Positions 18,023 to 26,306 of a stretch of 64,000 nt of DNA are shown piece after piece. The DNA lies in assembly GCF_943912325.1 (NCBI RefSeq), contig NZ_CALTTX010000008.1, forward strand, positions 1 through 64,000. Direction: 5' to 3'. The notes under the pieces were generated by a model. The model was given only the letters and a program-made list of their open reading frames with translations. It made no database searches and was not told where the DNA came from. A program made the position numbers and the translations under genes. Numbering within the stretch: position 1 is the first letter of the stretch; each line of letters starts with the position of its first letter. Source of the stretch: an uncultured Microbacterium sp. (GTDB lineage Bacteria; Actinomycetota; Actinomycetes; Actinomycetales; Microbacteriaceae).

Positions 18023-19699
18023 TCAGCGGTTGAGCCACGTCGAGTAGAACGACGGGCGGCCGACCGACTCGGTGTGGAAGCCCTCGACGTCGGAGCGCAG
18101 GCCGAACACCTGCGGCTCCTCGAAGATGGGCAGGATGTAGGCGTTGTCAGCAAGGTAGAGCTGCGCCGCCTTCGAAGCATCCGCTCGTTCCTGCGTCGTC
18201 GGAACCGACGCGATCTTGGCCAGCAGCTCATCGAGCTTCGGGTCGGCGACCGAGTTGTCGGCGGGGTTGCGGTTGAGCAGCGTGTTGCGGTTCTTCGAGA
18301 AGTACTGCGACTTGAGCACATCGAAATCGGCGCGGCCGACCATCGAGTGATACACCTGCACGGTGTTCTGGTCGAGGCTCGCGGCGGTCTGCGCGGCCAT
18401 GTCGCCCGGGAAGAGCTTGACCTCGATGCCGATCTTGGCGAGCTGCTCCTGGATGATCGTCACGACCTCTTTCGAGCGCGGCTGCGGCAGCGCGTCGTTG
18501 AACGTGAGCGAGAGTCGCACGCCGTCTTTCGTGCGGATGCCGTCGGCGCCCGCGACCCAGCCGGCCTCGTCGAGCAGCGAGGTGGCCTTCGCCTGGTCGT
18601 AGACGTAGTACGACGAGGTGTCGACGTAGCCGAGCGCGGTCTTCGCGAGCGCGCCCGTCGCGAGGGGGTAGTTGTCGCTGAAGAGCGTGTCGACGATCGC
18701 CTGACGGTCGATGCCCGCGATGATCGCCTGGCGCACGCGGATGTCGTCGAGCTGCGGCGTGCGGAAGCGGAAGCTCAGCCCATTGTCGACACCGTTCGTC
18801 GGGGCGGCGAGCAGCTCAAGGCCGTTGCCCGCGAACTGCGCCTCGTCGGGAGCCGCGACCTGACGGGCGACGTCGGCCTGACCCGCGACGACCGTGCCGA
18901 CGCGCACGGCGTCTTCGGCCGCGAGCGTGTAGGTGATCGAGTCGAGGTACGCCCGGCCCTGGTGCTCGAGCGAGGGCGGTGCCCAGTTGTAGTCCTCACG
19001 CGCCTTGAGCGTGATGGCGGTGCCGACCTTCTCGTCCGAGATGACGAACGGGCCCGAGCCGATCACCGAGGTGGCGTTGCCGGGGCCGAAACCGTCGGCG
19101 GCCTTCGCGAGCGTCGAATCCGACACGAGACCCGAGTTGATCGTCGAGACGGCCTGCGCGAAACCGGGCGCCGGAGCCGAGAAGAAGAAGCGCACCGTGT
19201 GCTCGTCGACGACCTCACCGTGGTCGTAGTTGTTGATCGCCTCGGAACCCGTGAGCTTGCGCGCCGAGTCGCCCTTGCCGAACAGGTCGAAGTTTGCCAC
19301 GACGTTCTTCGCCGTGAGCGGCGTGCCGTCGGAGTAGGTCACGCCGTCGCGCAGCGTGAACGTGTATTGCGTCGCGTCGGCGTTGATCTCGGGCAGCGCC
19401 GTCGCAATCCACGGCTCGAGCTCGAGCGTCTTCGGGTCTTGGTAGAGCAGGCGGTCGGTGATGTTGTTGACGATGCCACCGTTGGGGTAGAAACCGGCCG
19501 CCGGCGGGTACAGGGTCGTCCACGTCTGCGGTTCGAGATAGTTCAGCGCACCACCGGCGTGCGGCGTGGCCGAAGCGTCGGGGGTGTCGGACGTGCCGGC
19601 GCAGCCGGCAACGAGGCCCGCGGTCACCGCGAGCGCGGCCGCGGCCAGCACGAACGAACGCGCGCGGGAAGAGCGCGCGCGGGAAAAGCGAGAAGACAT
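18023..19699 (-). CDS. Peptide-type ABC importer substrate-binding lipoprotein (KPN_01854 type)
   Basis: This 558-residue lipoprotein has a signal peptide with a lipobox ending at Cys33 (LVAGC), then a family 5 solute-binding fold (YSDGTPLTAKNVVANFDLF and similar motifs). Its association with LLM and CMD proteins matches TIGR04028. It captures the solute outside the cell for the two permeases. AGGAG lies about nine bases before the ATG. It is the first gene of the seven-gene operon; the next gene follows after a hairpin. The ligand is unknown. Confidence 0.88.
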   Translation of the reverse strand: MSSRFSRARSSRARSFVLAAAALAVTAGLVAGCAGTSDTPDASATPHAGGALNYLEPQTWTTLYPPAAGFYPNGGIVNNITDRLLYQDPKTLELEPWIATALPEINADATQYTFTLRDGVTYSDGTPLTAKNVVANFDLFGKGDSARKLTGSEAINNYDHGEVVDEHTVRFFFSAPAPGFAQAVSTINSGLVSDSTLAKAADGFGPGNATSVIGSGPFVISDEKVGTAITLKAREDYNWAPPSLEHQGRAYLDSITYTLAAEDAVRVGTVVAGQADVARQVAAPDEAQFAGNGLELLAAPTNGVDNGLSFRFRTPQLDDIRVRQAIIAGIDRQAIVDTLFSDNYPLATGALAKTALGYVDTSSYYVYDQAKATSLLDEAGWVAGADGIRTKDGVRLSLTFNDALPQPRSKEVVTIIQEQLAKIGIEVKLFPGDMAAQTAASLDQNTVQVYHSMVGRADFDVLKSQYFSKNRNTLLNRNPADNSVADPKLDELLAKIASVPTTQERADASKAAQLYLADNAYILPIFEEPQVFGLRSDVEGFHTESVGRPSFYSTWLNR

Positions 19700-19894
19700 A
19701 TCGGGAGTGCTCCTGGCGGAGGGAGGCGAGGGCCTCGAATGGATGCTGTGTGCTGTCCATTCGACAATTCCCACCCGCCGGGCGCGAAAACGCGTGTCAC
19801 ACGGCGTCACCCGGGGGTGTGTTCGGGGGTGTTGCTTACGCGGGGTTCGGAGGCGTCGCTTGCACGGGGTTTGCGGAGCGCGCGGCGGGGCGGC

Positions 19895-21163
19895 TCACAG
19901 CCGGGCGTACTCGTCGATGTCGGCGAGGAAGTCGGCGACCGCCTCGTCCGACACCGTCGCGCGCGTCGCGCCGAGCGCCCGCAGGTAGTCGTCGGTCGTC
20001 AGCTGCGCGTCCGCTCCCTTGAGCGCGCGAGCGAGCGCCTCTTGAGATGCGCGGCGCGCGGCGTACTCGACATCGGCGGGAGTGAGCCCGGCGGATGCCG
20101 CGACGAGAGCCGCCGTGTCGATCTCGCCCGCCGCCGGCGGAATGTACCGCGCCCAGATCGCGGCGCGCGCCTCGGCGTCGGGAAGGCCGATCGGGAGCAC
20201 GTAGTCGAATCGGCCGTGGCGCAAGAACGCGGCATCCAATGCCCGCACGAAGTTCGTTGCGCAGATGAGCAGGCGACCCTCGCTGTCGCGGAATTCAGCG
20301 ACGAGCTTGAGCAGCTCGTTCGTCACGCCCTGCGTCGGCGAGGGCGGGTCTCCGCGGCGGCGCGAAGCGATCTCTTCGACCTCGTCGATGAAGACGACGG
20401 CGTGCTCGAGGTCGCCGATCCGCTCGAACGTCTGCCGGAGCGCGCCCGCCATGCCGGACGGCGAATCGCCCAGTCGCGAGGGGAAGACCTCGACGAAGGG
20501 CCAGTCCAGTCGCGACGCCACTGCCTTGGCGAACGTCGTCTTGCCCGTTCCGGGAGGGCCGAACAGCATGACCGCCTTGGGCGGCACGACCCCGAACTTG
20601 TCGGCGAGATCGGGCCGCGCGAGCGGGGTGACGAGGCGCTCTTCGAGGAGCGTCTTTTCGTGGCGCATGCCGCTGACGTTCTGCCACAGGTGGCGGGGCA
20701 GCAGGCGACCGCCGACCTCTTTCAGCAGGTCGAGCTCGCGGCGCTGCACGGGCATGTGCCGCTCGAGGTAACGGAGCGTGTGGCGGGCTCCGAAGCCGTT
20801 CGCCGTCAGGGCGCGGAGCGGAGCGTCTTGCTCGTCGAGCAGGATCGAGAGCTTTTCGAGCCCGAGGGTCGCCATACGGCGCTCGAGCGCATCGAGCAGC
20901 GAGCCGCCGACGATCTCGGCGTCAACGTCGTCGGCGACCGCGAAGAACACGATCCACCCCTGCGCGTGCGCCGCGCGGCCGACCACGACCCCGACGATGT
21001 CGTCGTCGCGCGTCGCGACGACGGCATGATCGGCCTGGCACGAGGCGATGACTTCCGAGAGCGAGTACACCGCGCTCTCTCGAGCGGGGTGCACTCGCTC
21101 CCACAGCCGCACGACGCGGTCGAGGTCTTCGTCGTGGAAGTCACGGATACGCGTGCGGGTCAT
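19895..21163 (-). CDS. GNAT acetyltransferase-AAA+ ATPase fusion protein
   Basis: The protein has 422 residues. Residues 1-140 look like a GNAT N-acetyltransferase domain (VVATRDDDIVGVVVGRAAHA, then LGLEKLSILLDEQ). From ~165 on there is an AAA+ domain with Walker A GPPGTGKT at 202-209, Walker B VVFIDEVEEIA near 252-262, a sensor-1 region (LLICATNF), an arginine-finger-like HGRFDYVLP, and a helical lid. The AAA part resembles FtsH/CDC48-type ATPases. It is a cytosolic protein in a monocistronic position. A link between acetylation and remodelling or unfolding of a partner is only inferred from the fusion. Confidence 0.8.
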   Translation of the reverse strand: MTRTRIRDFHDEDLDRVVRLWERVHPARESAVYSLSEVIASCQADHAVVATRDDDIVGVVVGRAAHAQGWIVFFAVADDVDAEIVGGSLLDALERRMATLGLEKLSILLDEQDAPLRALTANGFGARHTLRYLERHMPVQRRELDLLKEVGGRLLPRHLWQNVSGMRHEKTLLEERLVTPLARPDLADKFGVVPPKAVMLFGPPGTGKTTFAKAVASRLDWPFVEVFPSRLGDSPSGMAGALRQTFERIGDLEHAVVFIDEVEEIASRRRGDPPSPTQGVTNELLKLVAEFRDSEGRLLICATNFVRALDAAFLRHGRFDYVLPIGLPDAEARAAIWARYIPPAAGEIDTAALVAASAGLTPADVEYAARRASQEALARALKGADAQLTTDDYLRALGATRATVSDEAVADFLADIDEYARL

Positions 21164-21289
21164 GCATTCATGATGGCGCAGGTTCGCCGCGCGGTGCGGG
21201 CGCGTTGCTTGACCGGGGTCCTCCCGTTGCGTGCCCGGGGTGCTTGCCCGGTGCCCGACCGGCCGCGGTGCGGAAATGCGCCGGGCGGG

Positions 21290-22840
21290 TCAGGCCTGAG
21301 GCGCCGGGGTCTTTTCGACCGAGGCATCCACCGGCTTCGGCTTGTCGAGCACCGACGGCCGCTTCATGAACAGCACGACGACGAGACCGATCGTCATGCC
21401 GATGATCGGCAGCCACATTGCCTCGGCCATCGCGGTCGAGAAGCCCAGCACGATGAAGCTCGGCAGCCCGCCTTCGCCGAAGCCCGACGACGCGCCCGAA
21501 CCCGACGCCTGCGGCAGGTTCGCCTCGAGCCGCGCCTGCATGAGTGCTGCGATCGCCGCCGAGCCGATGACCGATCCGATCGTGCGCGTCGTGTTGTAGA
21601 TGCCCGAACCGGCACCCGCCTGCATGGGCGGCAGGTTGCGGGTCGCGGTCGTCGCGAGCGGACCCCACATCCCCGCGTTCGCGAAGCCCTGCAGCACCGA
21701 GGGGAGCAGGAACAGCCAGATCGGGGTGTCGGCTCCGCCGCCGATCAGCACGGCGTTCCAGATGAGCGAGATCACCATGAGCGCCAGCCCCGGCACGAGG
21801 ATCACGCGGGGGTCGACCTTGTCGAGTAGGCGACCCGCGAACGGCGCGAGCACGCCCGACAGCACCGCCATCGGCACGAGCAGAAGAGCCGATTCGGTCG
21901 GAGTGAGCCCCCGCGCGAGCTGCACGTAGAACATGAACGGCAGGCTCATCGAGGTGACCGTCAGGCCGACGGTCGCGATGCCGATGTTCGCTACCGAGAA
22001 GTTGCGGTCGCGGAAGAGCGAAAGCGGCACGAGGGGCTCGTTCTTGGTGCGGCTCTGTGTCCAGATGAAGAACGCGAAGACGAGCACGCCGCCGACGATC
22101 ATCGTCCATACCCAGCCGTTCCAGCCGAGACGCTCGCCCTCTTGCAGGCCGAAGACGACGAGGAAGAGTCCCACCGCACTCAGGAGCACGCCCGGAATGT
22201 CGAAGCGGTGCGAGCGCGTGGGCAGCTGCGGCACGAGCAGCACGGCGAGCACGAACCCGATGACGCCGACGGGCAGGTTGATGAAGAAGATCCATTCCCA
22301 CCCGAAGCCATCGACGATCAGGCCGCCGAGGAGCGGGCCGACGAGAGTCGCAACACCCGCGGTCGCGCCCCACAGGCCCATCGCGGCGCCCCGCTTGTTG
22401 GGCGGGAACGTGCGCGTGATGACCGCCATCGTCTGAGGCGTGACGAGGGCCGCGCCGAGACCCTGCACGGCACGCATCGCGACGAGCATCCCGAGGCTCT
22501 GCGACAGACCGCAGCCGAGCGAGGCGAGCGTGAAGATCGCGAGGCCGATGAGGTAGAGGTTTTTGGGGCCGAACCGGTCGCCGAGGCGGCCCGTGACGAG
22601 CAGCGGCACGGCGTACGTGAGCAGGTAGGCGCTGGTAACCCACACGACGTTGTCGAGGTTGGTCGAGGCGGGGTCGAGTGCCGCTTTGATCGCGGGGTTC
22701 GCGACCGAGACGATCGTCGTGTCGACGAGGATCATGAAGAAGCCGATGACGAGCGCCCAGAGGGCGGGCCAGGGGCTCTTTTCGGGGCCGGATGCCGCGG
22801 GGTTCGATGCCGCGGAGCCCGTGTGCTGGGGAGAAGTCAT
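21290..22840 (-). CDS. DHA2-family multidrug efflux MFS transporter (EmrB/QacA type)
   Basis: This 516-residue protein has about 14 transmembrane helices. It shows the MFS motif GRLGDRFGPKNLYLIG in the first loop and the antiporter motif near AVQGLGAALVTPQTMAVI. DHA2 transporters expel drugs or dyes using the proton gradient. The gene starts inside the stop codon of the PadR regulator gene (ATGA), so regulator and pump form an operon that the regulator probably controls. Confidence 0.92.
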   Translation of the reverse strand: MTSPQHTGSAASNPAASGPEKSPWPALWALVIGFFMILVDTTIVSVANPAIKAALDPASTNLDNVVWVTSAYLLTYAVPLLVTGRLGDRFGPKNLYLIGLAIFTLASLGCGLSQSLGMLVAMRAVQGLGAALVTPQTMAVITRTFPPNKRGAAMGLWGATAGVATLVGPLLGGLIVDGFGWEWIFFINLPVGVIGFVLAVLLVPQLPTRSHRFDIPGVLLSAVGLFLVVFGLQEGERLGWNGWVWTMIVGGVLVFAFFIWTQSRTKNEPLVPLSLFRDRNFSVANIGIATVGLTVTSMSLPFMFYVQLARGLTPTESALLLVPMAVLSGVLAPFAGRLLDKVDPRVILVPGLALMVISLIWNAVLIGGGADTPIWLFLLPSVLQGFANAGMWGPLATTATRNLPPMQAGAGSGIYNTTRTIGSVIGSAAIAALMQARLEANLPQASGSGASSGFGEGGLPSFIVLGFSTAMAEAMWLPIIGMTIGLVVVLFMKRPSVLDKPKPVDASVEKTPAPQA

Positions 22841-23520
22841 TGTCGTGCAGCCTTTCGCTGAGCGAGGTAGTGAGGAGAGTGGCGCCGCGCGGGGTCTTCT
22901 GAGGCCCAGGGGAACTCGCAATTGCGCAAGCGCGTGATGAGGGAATCGATCCAGGCGAGATCGGCCGCGGCGAGGGCTTCGTCGCGCTCGATCTCGATGA
23001 GGTATTGGGCGGGGACGCCCGTCGCGGCGGCTTTGTCGAGCCCCGCGCGGGTCTGTCGCAGGTCGGCCGCGATCGCGTCACGGCGGCCCGTCAGCTGAGC
23101 GACCGTCTCGTCACGGTCGAGGTTGTGGGCCTCCGAGAGCGCGACGCGGAATCGCGGTTCGTCTGAGGCCCAGCGAAGTTCGTGCCGGACCCACTCGGCG
23201 ACGGCCTGACGCCCGGCATCCGTCACCGCATAGGTCGTGCGTTCTGGGCGGTTGCCGCCGCGATCGACGCCGAGCTCACGCACGAGACCCGCCTCGGCGA
23301 GGCGAGCGACCGTGTGGTACAGCGTGCCGTTCGTGATCTTGACCAGCCTGTCGTCGTGTCGGATGTGGAGCAGACGCTTCATCTCATAGGGATGCATGTC
23401 GTCTTCGGTGAGTAGCGCGAGCAGCATGACCGCCAGCGGAGTCAGTCTGCGCGCGGCCTCAGACATCGGCTGCGGGGCCGAGTCTGCGGTCGGGCGCGGG
23501 CTGGTGGCCGTGGGTGTCAT
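22837..23520 (-). CDS. PadR-family transcriptional regulator
   Basis: The protein has 227 residues. A winged-helix domain (TPLAVMLLALLTEDDMHPYEMKRLL, then GTLYHTVARLAEAGLV) is followed by a long helical dimerisation region typical of PadR group 1. It leads the operon with the drug efflux transporter. PadR proteins usually repress their own promoter and are released by the drug. An inverted repeat (23538-23553) next to the probable -10 box upstream is a candidate operator. Confidence 0.9.
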   Translation of the reverse strand: MTPTATSPRPTADSAPQPMSEAARRLTPLAVMLLALLTEDDMHPYEMKRLLHIRHDDRLVKITNGTLYHTVARLAEAGLVRELGVDRGGNRPERTTYAVTDAGRQAVAEWVRHELRWASDEPRFRVALSEAHNLDRDETVAQLTGRRDAIAADLRQTRAGLDKAAATGVPAQYLIEIERDEALAAADLAWIDSLITRLRNCEFPWASEDPARRHSPHYLAQRKAARQ

Positions 23521-23537
23521 TGATGCTCCATGTCGAT

Positions 23538-23553
23538 TAGTTCAGGTGGACTA
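23538..23553. promoter_or_regulatory. Candidate PadR operator
   Basis: TAGTTCA-GG-TGGACTA is an inverted repeat with one mismatch, 18 bases upstream of the padR-type ATG. It overlaps the TATAGT hexamer (23550-23555, minus strand) that would be its -10 box. Confidence 0.45.
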
Positions 23554-23598
23554 TACACCCGCTGGTCGGTCGTGCGCACGTGGATCTCGCGTGGGAGT

Positions 23599-23614
23599 TT
23601 CGATGTTTATCGAA
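23599..23614. promoter_or_regulatory. Palindrome upstream of the HNH gene
   Basis: TTCGAT-GTTT-ATCGAA is a perfect 6+6 inverted repeat about 40-55 bases before the HNH -10 box, in a short AT-richer stretch. It could be a regulator site for the HNH gene. It does not match the actinobacterial LexA box, whose half-sites read in the opposite order. Confidence 0.4.
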
Positions 23615-23655
23615 TATTTTTTACTCACGACTTGCCTTCTATCGTATTTCTGTTC

Positions 23656-23661
23656 TACTGT
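23656..23661 (+). promoter_or_regulatory. -10 box of the leaderless HNH gene
   Basis: TACTGT, six bases before the ATG at 23668. TTGCCT at 23632-23637 could be the -35 box with an 18-base spacer. Confidence 0.5.
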
Positions 23662-23667
23662 GGATGC

Positions 23668-25170
23668 ATGTCCACCACTCTCGATGCGATTGCCGAGGCC
23701 CTTGAGGCCGTCGTTGCCGCGGGTGGCGATCGCGCTCCCGGGTCGCTCGGACCCGGTGACCTGGTGGCCGTGAACGCCGCTCTGGGCGTGCTTCGGCGGC
23801 GTGTCGATGCAGCATTGGTGCCGGTCGCGGCCGAGATCGCTCGGCAGTCGCGACGCGAATTGGGCGCCGAGGGACTCGCTCGTATTCAGGGGCACGCCTC
23901 GCCCGCGGCGATGATCGGGGCAACGACGGGCACGACGCCGGCCGAAGCGCACCGCCTGATGCAGGTCGGCGAGGCGACGGCGCCGCGCGCGACGCTCACG
24001 GGCGAGGCTCTGCCGCCGAAGCATCCGCACGTCGCGGCCGCCGTGTCGGCGGGAGTCCTCGGAGTGCACGCGTCGGCGACGATCGTTGGGATGCTCGACC
24101 GGGTGGCTCCCCGCGCTCGCACGCTTCCCGGCGGCGCCGACGCCGTGATCGAGATGGAGCGCGTGCTCGTCGAGCGGGCGCCGGGGCTCACGAGCGACCA
24201 GTTGGCCCGGCTCATCGCGCGGGCGGAGGCACACCTCGATCCCGACGGGCTCGAGCCAGCCGAAGAGGAACGCCGCGCCGCGCGATCGCTGACCATCCGT
24301 GAGCGCGCCGGCATGTTGCACATCGATGCGCGGCTCGATATCGAATCCGGCGCTCCTGTGCGGGCCGTCATCGAGGGGCTCGTCACCGCGACGCTGCACC
24401 GCAATCGCGACGCCGCGCGCGGGCAGGGGGCTGGTTCGGGTGTCGGCGCCAATTCTGAGTCCGCCGGTTTTGAGGCCGGCGACTCCAGCGCGGCCGCCGA
24501 CGCACACGCTCGTGCGGCTGAGCACGGCGTGGCTGCGGGAGACGAACCCGATCCGGGGCGCGCGTTGAGCCCCGACGACCGCACTGTCGCGCAGATCCGC
24601 GCCGATGTGCTCGTCGACCTCTGCCGCCACGCGATCGGGTGCACGCAGGTGCCGACCCTCCCGACGGCAACCGTGATCGTGCGGATTCCGCTCGAGGCGC
24701 TGCAATCCGGCGAGGGCGCAGCCGAGATCGACGGCATCAACCAGCCGATCACCGTCACCGCGGCGCGACGACTCGCGGCCGAGTCGCGTGTCATCCCGTG
24801 CGTGCTCGGTGCCGATGGCGCGATCCTCGATTGGGGGCGCGCGCGGCGGCTGTTCTCGCATTCGCAAAAGCTCGCGCTCACCGAGCGCGATGGCGGGTGC
24901 GCCTGGTGCGGAGCGCCACCGCACATGGCGGTCGTGCATCACATCCGCTGGTGGGAACGAGAGCGCGGGCGCACCGACCTCGACAACGGCGTGCTGCTCT
25001 GCACGACCTGCCACATCCGTCTGCACCACGACGGCTGGACGATCACGACCGAAGGCACCCGCGCGCGCGATCGCGTGTGGTTCACCCCGCCCGGGTGGCT
25101 CGATCCCCATCGCACGCCTCGCCTCGGCGCACGAGCGGCGTTCGACCTCGCTGGGTCCTGGGCCGCGTGA
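23668..25170 (+). CDS. DUF222 / HNH endonuclease domain protein (13E12-repeat type)
   Basis: The protein has 500 residues. The N-terminal two thirds are the DUF222 domain. The C-terminus is an HNH nuclease with a Cys4 zinc site (CAWCG and CTTCH) around the core VVHHIRWWERERGRTDLDN and HHDGW. An Ala/Gly-rich linker separates them. Such genes are multicopy in actinobacterial genomes, and their role (DNA cleavage, mobile behaviour or SOS-linked) is not settled. The ATG at 23668 is chosen over an upstream in-frame start because a leaderless promoter points to it. Confidence 0.88.
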   Translation: MSTTLDAIAEALEAVVAAGGDRAPGSLGPGDLVAVNAALGVLRRRVDAALVPVAAEIARQSRRELGAEGLARIQGHASPAAMIGATTGTTPAEAHRLMQVGEATAPRATLTGEALPPKHPHVAAAVSAGVLGVHASATIVGMLDRVAPRARTLPGGADAVIEMERVLVERAPGLTSDQLARLIARAEAHLDPDGLEPAEEERRAARSLTIRERAGMLHIDARLDIESGAPVRAVIEGLVTATLHRNRDAARGQGAGSGVGANSESAGFEAGDSSAAADAHARAAEHGVAAGDEPDPGRALSPDDRTVAQIRADVLVDLCRHAIGCTQVPTLPTATVIVRIPLEALQSGEGAAEIDGINQPITVTAARRLAAESRVIPCVLGADGAILDWGRARRLFSHSQKLALTERDGGCAWCGAPPHMAVVHHIRWWERERGRTDLDNGVLLCTTCHIRLHHDGWTITTEGTRARDRVWFTPPGWLDPHRTPRLGARAAFDLAGSWAA

Positions 25171-25172
25171 GC

Positions 25173-25244
25173 ACCAGGGGTACAGCTGAAGCCAGGGGTA
25201 CACGTGAAGCCAGGGGTACAGGTGAAGCCAGGGGTACAGGTGAA
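25173..25244 (+). repeat. Four tandem copies of an 18-bp unit before purC
   Basis: The unit GCCAGGGGTACAGGTGAA is repeated at 25191-25208, 25209-25226 and 25227-25244, preceded by a diverged copy at 25173-25190. The array begins directly behind the HNH stop codon and ends 30 bases before the purC -10 box. The middle copies differ at one or two bases, so the array probably arose by slippage. Confidence 0.9.
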
Positions 25245-25274
25245 GTGAGTCGGGCTAGAACGGGACCCGCCCGG

Positions 25275-25280
25275 GATAAT
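25275..25280 (+). promoter_or_regulatory. -10 box of leaderless purC
   Basis: GATAAT, six bases before the purC GTG at 25287; there is no room for a ribosome site. Confidence 0.55.
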
Positions 25281-25286
25281 GAGCGG

Positions 25287-26306
25287 GTGAGTTCTCTTGC
25301 CGAACAGTCCGCGAACGCTCCCCTCGACCTGCCGGGGTGGCGGCACGTCTACTCGGGGAAGGTGCGCGATCTGTACGTGCCCGCTCGCGGCGGGGAGCGC
25401 GGCGACAGCAGCGACGCGCCGGCCGAAAGCGACGCGCCGGCCGAACGGATGCTCGTGGTCGCGAGCGACCGTGTCAGCGCGTTCGACCACGTGCTCGAGC
25501 CGGGGATTCCGGGCAAGGGAGAGCTGCTGACGACGCTGAGCCTGTGGTGGTTCGATCTGCTCGAGCATCCGGGTGACGATGAGGCGGCGGTGCCGAACCA
25601 TCTCGCGGCGAGCTCGGTCCTGGGCGATGCCGACGACGCAATCGAGCTGATCCCCGACAGCGTGCGCGGACGCGCGATGATCGTGCGCGCGCTCGAGATG
25701 GCGCCGATCGAGTGCGTCGTGCGCGGGTACCTCACCGGATCGGGGTGGGCCGAGTACTCGGCCGACGGCACCGTGTGCGGCATCCCGCTTCCCGCTGGCC
25801 TCAGCAACGGCGATCGTCTGCCTGAGCCGATCTTCACGCCCGCCTTCAAGGCGCCGATGGGCGAGCACGACGAGAACATTAGCTTCGAGCGCACGATCGA
25901 GCTCGTCGGCGCAGACCTCGCCCATACCCTGCGCGACGCCTCGCTCGCGATCTATCGACGCGCGGCGGCCGTCGCCGAGACGCGCGGACTGATCCTCGCC
26001 GACACGAAGTTCGAGTTCGGCACCGACGACGCGGGGGTCCTCACGCTCGCCGACGAAGTGCTCACCCCCGACTCGTCGCGCTACTGGGACGCCGAAGCCT
26101 GGCGCACCGGCACGACCCCCACGGAGCGCATGGCGAGCTTCGACAAGCAGATCGTGCGCGACTGGCTCGCCGCCAACTGGGACAAGCAGGGCACGCCGCC
26201 CGAGCTCCCGACCGAGATCGTCGAACGCACCGCCGAGCGCTACCGCGAACTGCTGGGCCGCGTCACGGGAACGAGCACGGGAACGGGCACGGGAACCAGC
26301 GCCTAA
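25287..26306 (+). CDS. purC: Phosphoribosylaminoimidazole-succinocarboxamide synthase PurC
   Basis: PurC joins aspartate to CAIR with ATP. The 339-residue protein starts with the family's YSGKVRDLY motif. It contains VASDRVSAFDHVLEPGIPGKG, the substrate motif IECVVRGYLTGSGW and the FDKQIVRDWL region near the end. Between strands 1 and 2 there is a short duplicated insert (DAPAES-DAPAER). The C-terminal tail is a slippage-prone run of Gly-Thr repeats (hexamer ACGGGA, 26265-26298). The GTG start follows a leaderless promoter. Its stop overlaps the stop of the convergent transglycosylase gene. Confidence 0.96.
   Translation: MSSLAEQSANAPLDLPGWRHVYSGKVRDLYVPARGGERGDSSDAPAESDAPAERMLVVASDRVSAFDHVLEPGIPGKGELLTTLSLWWFDLLEHPGDDEAAVPNHLAASSVLGDADDAIELIPDSVRGRAMIVRALEMAPIECVVRGYLTGSGWAEYSADGTVCGIPLPAGLSNGDRLPEPIFTPAFKAPMGEHDENISFERTIELVGADLAHTLRDASLAIYRRAAAVAETRGLILADTKFEFGTDDAGVLTLADEVLTPDSSRYWDAEAWRTGTTPTERMASFDKQIVRDWLAANWDKQGTPPELPTEIVERTAERYRELLGRVTGTSTGTGTGTSA

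Noticed and set aside
17849..21829. Very long open frame on the plus strand opposite the ABC binding protein and GNAT-AAA genes
   Set aside because: It is antisense to three well-supported genes, consists of Arg/Asp/Val-rich sequence without any motif, and arises from the lack of stop codons in GC-rich DNA.
23599..23614. LexA/SOS box upstream of the HNH gene
   Set aside because: The half-sites read TTCGAT...ATCGAA, whereas the actinobacterial SOS box reads TCGAAC...GTTCGA; it was kept only as an unassigned palindrome.
25173..25244. Tandem 18-bp repeats as a CRISPR array or as a repeat protein (FTCTPG on the minus strand)
   Set aside because: There are no spacers between units, and the minus-strand frame runs antisense to purC and the HNH gene.
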